In this document: positions 1 through 5,109 of the stretch, one piece after another | Layout of the letters: each line of letters starts with the position of its first letter | Numbering within the stretch: the first letter of the stretch is position 1 | From: an uncultured Planctomycetota bacterium | GTDB lineage: Bacteria > Planctomycetota > Planctomycetia > Pirellulales > Thermoguttaceae | NCBI GenBank assembly: GCA_902797455.1 | Contig: CADBTE010000226.1 | Location: 1-10,633 of the forward strand | Length of the DNA: 10,633 nucleotides | Reading direction: 5' to 3' | Notes under the pieces: model-generated | The model's database searches: none | Seen by the model: only the letters and a program-made list of their open reading frames with translations | Told to the model about the DNA's origin: nothing | Made by a program: the position numbers and the translations under genes

Positions 1-1
1 G

Positions 2-334
2 GGGCGCGCCATTCAGGCGATTGTCGCGCGGAACCTCTACCGCTATTGGTTCTCGTGGCCGACAATGATGGGGATCACCTGGTGGAACACCGTCGACGAC
101 TGCGCCGTCGAGGGAGAACCGAGGACCAGCGGTCTGTTCACCCGGCAGATGGAGCCGAAGCCGTCGTTCTTCGCGCTCGATCAGCTGATCAATCACGAGT
201 GGAAAACCTCAATCACCGCCGTGGCGAAAGAATCGATCTTCGACTACACCTTCCGAGGATTCAAGGGGACTTACGAGGTCCGCTGGACCACCGAGGAGGG
301 AGAGCCGATGACGATGACGATGCAGGTGGAGTGA
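2..334 (+). CDS. GH10-like glycoside hydrolase (endo-1,4-beta-xylanase type), C-terminal fragment
   Basis: Only the last 110 codons are present; the reading frame is open at the left edge, so the true start lies outside the window. The visible part has the end of a GH10 TIM barrel: an amphipathic helix (RAIQAIVARNLYRYWFSW), then a strand with MMGITWWNTVDD, then a GLFTRQMEPKPSFFALDQLI segment. This matches the family pattern in which a tryptophan-bearing strand 8 (itxWgxxD) is followed by 'GLl..d..PKPay.al..L'. About 40 further residues (FDYTFRGFKGTYEVRW) look like a short beta-rich tail, possibly a small accessory extension. Known GH10 enzymes cut xylan or related beta-glycans. The acid/base and nucleophile glutamates would lie upstream, so activity cannot be judged here. 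The ATG codons at 65 and 68 are internal methionines within the conserved strand, not starts. The fold assignment is fairly sure; the substrate is unknown. Confidence 0.72.
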   Translation, partial: GRAIQAIVARNLYRYWFSWPTMMGITWWNTVDDCAVEGEPRTSGLFTRQMEPKPSFFALDQLINHEWKTSITAVAKESIFDYTFRGFKGTYEVRWTTEEGEPMTMTMQVE

Positions 335-360
335 TCTTTTTTCCGCCTTCACTTTTTTCA

Positions 361-392
361 GAAGCGCTCCCTCCCGCGCGAGGGGGCGCTTC
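361..392 (+). terminator. Stem-loop after the GH10-like gene, possible terminator
   Basis: The arms GAAGCGCTCCCTC (361-373) and GAGGGGGCGCTTC (380-392) pair over 13 bp with a single G-U wobble around a CCGCGC loop. It lies 26 nt past the stop codon, where a terminator is expected. No U-run follows directly: the T-rich stretches are upstream (335-358) and at 421-434. It may therefore be a Rho-independent terminator of poor form, or only an mRNA 3' end-protecting hairpin. Confidence 0.5.
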
Positions 393-417
393 ATCGACCG
401 GATCGGTGTTCTTCCTC

Positions 418-460
418 TTGTGTTTTTTTCTTTTGTCACGTAAAATGACCGTTGGATAAA
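418..460 (+). promoter_or_regulatory. Candidate sigma70-type promoter(s) for the glycosyltransferase-methyltransferase gene
   Basis: Two overlapping possibilities can be read. The first is TTGTGT (418-423), a 17-nt spacer and TAAAAT (441-446). The second is TTGTCA (433-438), a 16-nt spacer and GATAAA (455-460). The region is distinctly AT-rich compared with the coding DNA around it and lies 60-100 nt before the start codon at 522. The assignment rests only on similarity to the -10 and -35 consensus; the sigma factor of this organism is unknown. Confidence 0.4.
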
Positions 461-521
461 ACACTAACTTTAGGCAAAATACAGCGTTTCCCCCGACCGA
501 AAGCCCCATAGCGAAGGACCT

Positions 522-2033
522 ATGTCAGATTCCTATTCACCGACGAACGACAGCGCGAACAAGGGCAAAAGCGGGGACCGAGGGCCCCTTCTTTCGATCC
601 TGATCCCTGTCTATAACGAACAGGCGTACCTGGCCCGGATCGTCCGGCGGGTGATCGACGCCCCCCTGCCCGGGAATTTGCGCCGGGAGCTGATCTTGGT
701 CAACGACGCCTCGAAAGACCGGACCGCCGAGGTCATGGAACAGCTGCGGCAGCAGTGGCCCGATCTGATCCGCGTATTCCACCAGAACCCCAACCAGGGG
801 AAAGGGGCGGCGATCCGCCGGGCGATCAAGGAGATGTCGGGCGACTACGCGATCATCCAGGACGCCGACCTGGAGTATGACCCGAACGACTACCCGTCGG
901 TCTTAACGCCGCTTTTGGAAGGGTACGCCGACGCGGTCTATGGGTCGCGCTTCGCCACGCGAACGATGCGGCGCGTCCTTTTCTATCACCACAAACTCGG
1001 GAATCTCTTTCTGACCCACCTGTCGAACTTCACCACCGGGTACGACCTGACCGACATGGAGACCTGCTACAAGGCGTTCCGCGGCGAGATTCTCAAGTCG
1101 ATCCCGCTGCGGAGCAACCGTTTCGGGATCGAGCCGGAGATCACCGCCAAGATCGCCAAACGGGGGCTGACCGTCTATGAGGTCCCGATCAGCTACCACG
1201 GCCGCCGCTACAGCGAGGGGAAAAAAATCGGCTGGAAAGACGGTTTCAGCGCGATCTACACGATCCTCAAGTACTGGCTCATCGACGACTGCTGGGACGC
1301 CGAACAGCTTCACGCCACACGTCTGCTTCGGACGATGGAATACTCGCGCAACTTCACCCGGCGAATCACCAAAGTGATTCTCCCCTTCCTCGGGACCAAG
1401 ATCGCCGAGGTCGGCGCCGGGATCGGAACGATCGCCCGGGCCCTTCCGCAGCGGGAGCGGCTTTTGCTCACCGACAGCGAGGAGCGTCCTCTGAAGATTC
1501 TTAAAAACTCCTATGACGGCAACGCCGTGGTGGAGGTTCACCGGTTTGACCCCGCGCCTGAGGAAAAAACGGCCACTTCCGACGCTCCCGAAACCGACGG
1601 CGATATCCCGACCGATAACGACACCGTCCTCTTCCACAACCAACTGCAAAAGTACCGCGACCCCGCCGCCGTACTGCGCCGCCTCAAGACGCTTTTGGCC
1701 GACGACGGGCGTTTGATCGTCACCGTCCCCTCCCATCCGTTCCTCTTCGGGAAGATCGATCAAGAGTTGGGGAACCTGCGCCGCTATACCCGCGAGGATC
1801 TGCGCCGGGTTCTGGAGGAGGCCGGCTTTGAGGTCGAGACGTTTCTTTCGTACAACCGCCCCGGTTTCGGCCCGACGCTCTGGTGGAAACTCACCGGCGC
1901 TCAAGAGCCGGGACGCTGGCTGATGAAGCTCTACGACTTCACCTTCCCGCTGACCTACCAGGTCCGACGTATTTTCCCCCTCCCGGGGACGTGTCTCATC
2001 GCCGCGGCCCGCCCGGCGGCTAAGAAAAGTTGA
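522..2033 (+). CDS. Bifunctional GT2 glycosyltransferase / class I SAM-dependent methyltransferase
   Basis: A 503-residue fusion. Residues 1-22 are a polar, probably disordered leader. Residues 24 to about 255 are a GT-A family 2 domain of the DPM1/dolichyl-phosphate-mannose-synthase-like type: PVYNE (29-33), VNDASKDRT (60-68), QGKGAA (92-97), the metal/nucleotide-binding DAD (114-116), GSRF (141-144), TDMETCYKAFR (177-187) and FGIEPEITAKIAKRG (201-215). Residues from about 270 to 480 form a methyltransferase. They contain the SAM-binding loop EVGAGIGT (296-303) and a C-terminal FGKIDQELGNLRRYTREDL segment typical of this subfamily. The protein lacks the C-terminal membrane helices found in many DPM1-like enzymes, so it is probably cytoplasmic or peripherally membrane-bound. 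It likely transfers a sugar from a nucleotide-sugar to a lipid or glycan acceptor and methylates the product or a related intermediate; both substrates are unknown. The ATG at 522 is preceded by AAGGA (514-518), a rather close Shine-Dalgarno. A low-complexity acidic insertion lies near residues 346-364. Confidence 0.88.
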   Translation: MSDSYSPTNDSANKGKSGDRGPLLSILIPVYNEQAYLARIVRRVIDAPLPGNLRRELILVNDASKDRTAEVMEQLRQQWPDLIRVFHQNPNQGKGAAIRRAIKEMSGDYAIIQDADLEYDPNDYPSVLTPLLEGYADAVYGSRFATRTMRRVLFYHHKLGNLFLTHLSNFTTGYDLTDMETCYKAFRGEILKSIPLRSNRFGIEPEITAKIAKRGLTVYEVPISYHGRRYSEGKKIGWKDGFSAIYTILKYWLIDDCWDAEQLHATRLLRTMEYSRNFTRRITKVILPFLGTKIAEVGAGIGTIARALPQRERLLLTDSEERPLKILKNSYDGNAVVEVHRFDPAPEEKTATSDAPETDGDIPTDNDTVLFHNQLQKYRDPAAVLRRLKTLLADDGRLIVTVPSHPFLFGKIDQELGNLRRYTREDLRRVLEEAGFEVETFLSYNRPGFGPTLWWKLTGAQEPGRWLMKLYDFTFPLTYQVRRIFPLPGTCLIAAARPAAKKS

Positions 2034-2058
2034 AAAAAACGAAAATCACCGGTACAAT
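2030..2058 (+). promoter_or_regulatory. Near-consensus sigma70-type promoter for the UDP-glucose dehydrogenase gene
   Basis: TTGAAA (2030-2035), a spacer of exactly 17 nt and TACAAT (2053-2058). The -35 and -10 each have one or two differences from TTGACA/TATAAT, making this the best promoter match in the window. The -35 box overlaps the TGA stop (2031-2033) of the upstream gene. Predicted transcription start is about 2065, giving a leader of roughly 65 nt. The downstream gene could thus be expressed independently of the upstream one. Confidence 0.6.
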
Positions 2059-2077
2059 CCCCGGCAAAGGGAGTCCC

Positions 2078-2096
2078 GGGGAAGCGGCCCCTTTTT
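2078..2096 (+). terminator. Weak terminator-like hairpin in the gap before the UDP-glucose dehydrogenase gene
   Basis: GGGG (2078-2081) and CCCC (2088-2091) can pair around AAGCGG and are followed directly by TTTTT (2092-2096). The stem is only 4 bp, though all G-C. AAAGGG (2066-2071) could alternatively pair with CCCTTT (2089-2094). It may trim readthrough from the upstream gene or attenuate the promoter just before it; equally it may have no function. Confidence 0.25.
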
Positions 2097-2130
2097 ATCG
2101 GCCGGACGCAGATTATGAGGAGTCAATACT

Positions 2131-3501
2131 ATGCAGATTGCTGTCATCGGAAGCGGATACGTTGGACTGGTTACCGGGACCTGTTTCGCTCAAATGGGGA
2201 ACCGGGTCACCTGCGTCGACAGCGACGAGGCGAAAATCCGCCGCCTTTGGCACGGCGATATCCCGATCTATGAACCGGGACTGGCCGCGATGATCCGAAG
2301 CGGATCCGACGCGGGGGATCTGTCGTTCACGACCGACCTGGCCGCGGCGCTGCGCGGGGCCGAGATCGCCTTCATCGCGGTCGGCACCCCGATGAAAGAG
2401 GACGGTTCGGCCGACCTGCAGTACGTTCTGGCGGTCGCCGAGGAGATCGGCCAGAAGATGTCGGGCGATCTGATCGTCGTCGATAAATCGACGGTTCCCG
2501 TGGGAACCGCCGACAAGGTGCGCGAGACGATCCGGCGGCAGCTGGACAGGCGCGCCGCCGCCGGCGATACCGCCGCGGCCGCCTACCGTTTCGACGTCGC
2601 CAGCAATCCGGAGTTTCTCAAGGAAGGGGCGGCAATCGCCGATTTCATGCGTCCCGACCGAGTGGTCCTGGGGGTCAATTCTCCCGAAACCGGACGGGTG
2701 CTTTCCCACCTGTACGAGCCGTTCGTCCGCCGCGACAACGCCCTGCTGCTGATGGACGTGCGCAGTGCCGAGATGACCAAGTACGCCGCGAACGCGATGC
2801 TGGCGACCCGTATCAGTTTTATGAACGAGATCTCCCGCCTGTGCGAAAAGGTCGGGGCCGATATCGGTCATGTCCGCGCGGGAATCGGTTCCGACCGGCG
2901 AATCGGGACGGCGTTTCTCTTTCCGGGGTGCGGGTACGGGGGAAGCTGCTTTCCCAAAGATGTTCAGGCGCTTATCCATATGATGCTGGAATACGACCTT
3001 CCCGCCCCTCTGCTCAACGCCGTCGAGGAGGTCAATCGCGTGCAAAAAGAGGTTCTCGTCGAAAAAGTGATCGAGCGCTTCGGTGATTCCTTGGTCGGCC
3101 GCGTCTTCGCCCTGTGGGGGCTGGCGTTTAAGCCGAACACCGACGACATGCGGCAGGCGCCGTCGCTGGTGATCGTCCGCCGGCTCATCGAGCGGGGAGC
3201 GGCCATCCGGGCTTTCGATCCCGAGGCGGTCGAGCAGGCGAAGATTTACTTCGACGACATTCCCGAAGGGAAGATCAGTTATGTCAGCAACAAGTACGAC
3301 GCCCTAAACGGCGCCAGCGCCCTGCTGCTGCTGACCGAGTGGAACGTCTTCCGCAGCCCCGACTTCGACGAGATCAAAGAGCGGCTGCGCGAACCGGTCA
3401 TCTTCGACGGCCGAAACCAGTACGTCAACCTTGACCTTCCCAGCCGCGGGTTCGATTACTGCGCTATAGGAAGCCCAATGCGCCGCGGCATGCGCGATTA
3501 G
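2131..3501 (+). CDS. ugd: UDP-glucose 6-dehydrogenase
   Basis: A 456-residue cytoplasmic enzyme that oxidises UDP-glucose to UDP-glucuronate with two NAD+, supplying uronic acid or pentose precursors for surface polysaccharides. The N-terminal Rossmann domain starts with MQIAVIGSGYVGL (GxGxxG at 7-12) and the acidic VD at 29-30. VGTPMKEDGSADL and the DKSTVPVGT segment (118-126) follow. NPEFLKEG (159-166), the central-domain EMTKYAANA (214-222) and the catalytic loop GCGYGGSCFPKD, with nucleophile Cys273, are all intact. The C-terminal UDP-binding domain contains WGLAFKPNTDDMRQAPS. Length matches the bacterial family. The start is set by GAGGAG (2117-2122), 8 nt before the ATG. A related UDP-sugar dehydrogenase (for example a ManNAc- or GalUA-type enzyme) is less likely given the motif set. 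Its position next to the glycosyltransferase gene suggests a shared glycan pathway. Confidence 0.95.
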   Translation: MQIAVIGSGYVGLVTGTCFAQMGNRVTCVDSDEAKIRRLWHGDIPIYEPGLAAMIRSGSDAGDLSFTTDLAAALRGAEIAFIAVGTPMKEDGSADLQYVLAVAEEIGQKMSGDLIVVDKSTVPVGTADKVRETIRRQLDRRAAAGDTAAAAYRFDVASNPEFLKEGAAIADFMRPDRVVLGVNSPETGRVLSHLYEPFVRRDNALLLMDVRSAEMTKYAANAMLATRISFMNEISRLCEKVGADIGHVRAGIGSDRRIGTAFLFPGCGYGGSCFPKDVQALIHMMLEYDLPAPLLNAVEEVNRVQKEVLVEKVIERFGDSLVGRVFALWGLAFKPNTDDMRQAPSLVIVRRLIERGAAIRAFDPEAVEQAKIYFDDIPEGKISYVSNKYDALNGASALLLLTEWNVFRSPDFDEIKERLREPVIFDGRNQYVNLDLPSRGFDYCAIGSPMRRGMRD

Positions 3502-3528
3502 ATCGGTGCGCTTACGTTTCCCTTTCAG

Positions 3529-3575
3529 CTCGAAAAACGCCGGTTTTCCGGTGTTTTTCGAGGCCGCGTTTTTTT
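3529..3575 (+). terminator. Intrinsic terminator of the UDP-glucose dehydrogenase gene
   Basis: The arms at 3529-3543 and 3548-3562 form a 15-bp stem with one G-U wobble and a TTTT loop. A T7 run (3569-3575) follows 6 nt after the stem. It sits 28 nt past the stop codon. The gap between stem and T-run is slightly longer than ideal. Confidence 0.75.
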
Positions 3576-3583
3576 AAAGGGTT

Positions 3584-3599
3584 TTCCCGCCCGCGGGAA
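3584..3599. other. Small GC-rich inverted repeat in the intergenic region
   Basis: TTCCCG (3584-3589) and CGGGAA (3594-3599) pair around CCCG, just after the terminator and about 40 nt before the candidate efflux promoter. No T-run follows on either strand, so it is not a second terminator. Its role is unknown; a protein-binding site is possible. Confidence 0.3.
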
Positions 3600-3635
3600 G
3601 GGACGCGGGTGGTGCCATGGCGCTTATCAATCCTC

Positions 3636-3668
3636 TTGCCTAGATGGGTAAATCTCGTAAAATATACT
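3636..3668 (+). promoter_or_regulatory. Candidate promoter of the RND efflux operon
   Basis: TTGCCT (3636-3641), a 16-nt spacer and TAAAAT (3658-3663). An overlapping alternative -10, TATACT, is at 3663-3668. It lies in a locally AT-rich stretch after a terminator, so it is the expected place for the operon's own promoter. The -10 is embedded in CGTAAAAT, the same octamer found at the candidate promoter near 439-446. The predicted leader is about 90 nt. Confidence 0.5.
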
Positions 3669-3694
3669 TCATTCGGCAAAGCTCTCGAAATCAC

Positions 3695-3720
3695 CAGGAA
3701 ACGGCCTTCCCGTTATCCTG
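3695..3720. promoter_or_regulatory. Imperfect inverted repeat in the efflux operon leader, possible operator or RNA hairpin
   Basis: CAGGAAACGG (3695-3704) pairs with CCGTT (3710-3714) plus TCCTG (3716-3720), leaving one bulged A at 3715 and a 5-nt loop. This gives 10 bp. It sits between the predicted transcription start and the ribosome binding site at 3748-3753. No T-run follows, so it is not a terminator. Efflux operons are often controlled by repressors that bind palindromes in this position, but no regulator gene is in the window. Confidence 0.4.
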
Positions 3721-3760
3721 TCTTTGGTATTCTTCCACGACCGTCTCAAAGGAATAATCT

Positions 3761-5071
3761 ATGCGGGACCTGACAACCAAAGGTTTTTATCGCCTTCTTT
3801 CGATGCTCGCGCCGCTGTTCGCGCTGGCGCTTTCCGGCTGCTACGAAAAGATCGATACCGCCGATGTCAAGAGGCCGCCGGTTCCGGTCGTTCTGGCGAC
3901 CGCCGAAAAACAGGACATCCAGATATATTCTCTGCTTACCGGCAAGACCCATACCGATCCGGTCAACATCGTCCCTCGGGTGCGGGGAATCATCGAGTCG
4001 GTGAACTTCCACCCCGGTGATGTCGTTAAAGAGGGGGATATCCTCTACGAGATCGAGAAGTTCGATTATCAGAACAAGCTCGACGTCGCCAAAGCCCGCC
4101 GAGATGTCACCGCCGCCAATGTCGAAAAGACCAAGGCCGACTACGACCGCGATCTGGCGCTTCAGCAGCAGGGACAGGGGTTCACGACCCAGGCCGACAT
4201 TGACCGTGACAAGGCGCTCTACGACGAGGCCAAGGCAAATCTCGCCTCGGCCGAGGCCGATATCTCGATGGCCGAAAAAGAGCTGGAGCGATGTACGATC
4301 AAGGCGAATGCCACCGGACTGATCAGCCGGACGCTGATCGCCCAGGGCAATATGGTCGACGGCACCGCCGGTACCGGGACGATCCTCACCAACATCGCGC
4401 CAATGGACCCGATGTACGTCTACTGCCAGCTCACCGATTCGATCTTCAATAACTTCATGGCCACGCTTCGCCAGAGGTTCAAAGAGCTCCTCGGTGACCA
4501 ATTCGACGAGACGATCCCCTATGACAACGTGGCGCTGTCGAAAATCGCCAAAGACCATGGTCTGGAAGGTTCGATCACCTTCTCAATGGGGATGCGCGGC
4601 GACGTCGATGAAGAGGGGAATCAGAATTTCCCCTACACCGGAACGATCGACTTCACCGACAACCAGATCGACACGGCGACCGGAACGATCACCATTCGCG
4701 GCAAACTCGATAACCCAAGCTATATGATCTACCCCGGAAATATCTGCAACGTTCGGATCCCGGGCAAAGAGATCGGCGGCGCTGTTCTGGTGGAGGAAAA
4801 AGCAATCTGCCGCGATTTAAGCGACTCTTTCCTCTGGATAATCGACGCCAACGGCAAACCGATGAAGCAGACGGTCAAACTTGGTCCGCAGTACGGTCAA
4901 AAAATGCGGGTCATCGACTCGGGTCTTCAAGGGGGAGAGAAGTACGTGCTCGAGGGAACACTCAAAGTCAGCCAGGGGTGCGATATCACCGAAGATATCC
5001 CCAGGCCCGACGATCAGCAGCCCGCGCCGGCTGACGCTCAGACGGCTGACACTTCCGCCCAGGCGCAGTAA
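3761..5071 (+). CDS. RND efflux periplasmic adaptor (membrane fusion protein), lipoprotein
   Basis: A 436-residue AcrA/MexA-type adaptor that bridges an inner-membrane RND pump to an outer-membrane channel. The N-terminus is a lipoprotein signal peptide ending in the lipobox LSGC, with lipidated Cys27. The first half of the lipoyl domain contains IVPRVRGIIESV and HPGDVVKEGDILYEI (about 68-98). A helical hairpin spans about 103-176, with a Q/G-rich tip near 135-146, followed by the second lipoyl half (CTIKANATGLISRTL). The beta-barrel and membrane-proximal parts contain FTDNQIDTATGTITIRGKL and YPGNICNVRIPG. An extra segment of roughly 30 residues (about 228-258) separates the first barrel strand from the FSMGM strand compared with AcrA. 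The C-terminus is an alanine/glutamine/aspartate-rich tail. The start is supported by AAAGGA (3748-3753), 7 nt upstream. It forms an operon with the pump gene 38 nt downstream. Confidence 0.92.
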   Translation: MRDLTTKGFYRLLSMLAPLFALALSGCYEKIDTADVKRPPVPVVLATAEKQDIQIYSLLTGKTHTDPVNIVPRVRGIIESVNFHPGDVVKEGDILYEIEKFDYQNKLDVAKARRDVTAANVEKTKADYDRDLALQQQGQGFTTQADIDRDKALYDEAKANLASAEADISMAEKELERCTIKANATGLISRTLIAQGNMVDGTAGTGTILTNIAPMDPMYVYCQLTDSIFNNFMATLRQRFKELLGDQFDETIPYDNVALSKIAKDHGLEGSITFSMGMRGDVDEEGNQNFPYTGTIDFTDNQIDTATGTITIRGKLDNPSYMIYPGNICNVRIPGKEIGGAVLVEEKAICRDLSDSFLWIIDANGKPMKQTVKLGPQYGQKMRVIDSGLQGGEKYVLEGTLKVSQGCDITEDIPRPDDQQPAPADAQTADTSAQAQ

Positions 5072-5109
5072 TCCATCCCTCGTCACCCCCCAATAGGAAA
5101 GATAACCCG

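Noticed and set aside
46..459. 137-codon + strand frame overlapping the GH10-like fragment
   Set aside because: Out of frame with the GH10 motifs; arginine- and aspartate-rich shadow translation that continues into the intergenic hairpin.
903..1904. 333-codon open frame on the - strand within the glycosyltransferase-methyltransferase gene
   Set aside because: The + strand frame carries clear GT2 and methyltransferase motifs across this whole stretch; the antisense product has no recognisable features.
2030..2293. 87-codon frame on the + strand starting with TTG and running into ugd
   Set aside because: It overlaps the promoter and the first 160 nt of ugd in another frame, and the product has no recognisable features.
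2113..3045. 310-codon open frame on the - strand opposite ugd
   Set aside because: Shadow of a highly conserved enzyme gene; no domain, and no promoter or ribosome binding site of its own seen.
3584..3599. Second terminator after ugd
   Set aside because: The hairpin is real but no T-run follows on either strand, so I list it only as an inverted repeat.
3746..4558. 270-codon open frame on the - strand opposite the adaptor gene
   Set aside because: Its composition mirrors the adaptor coding strand, and it would start inside a conserved gene.
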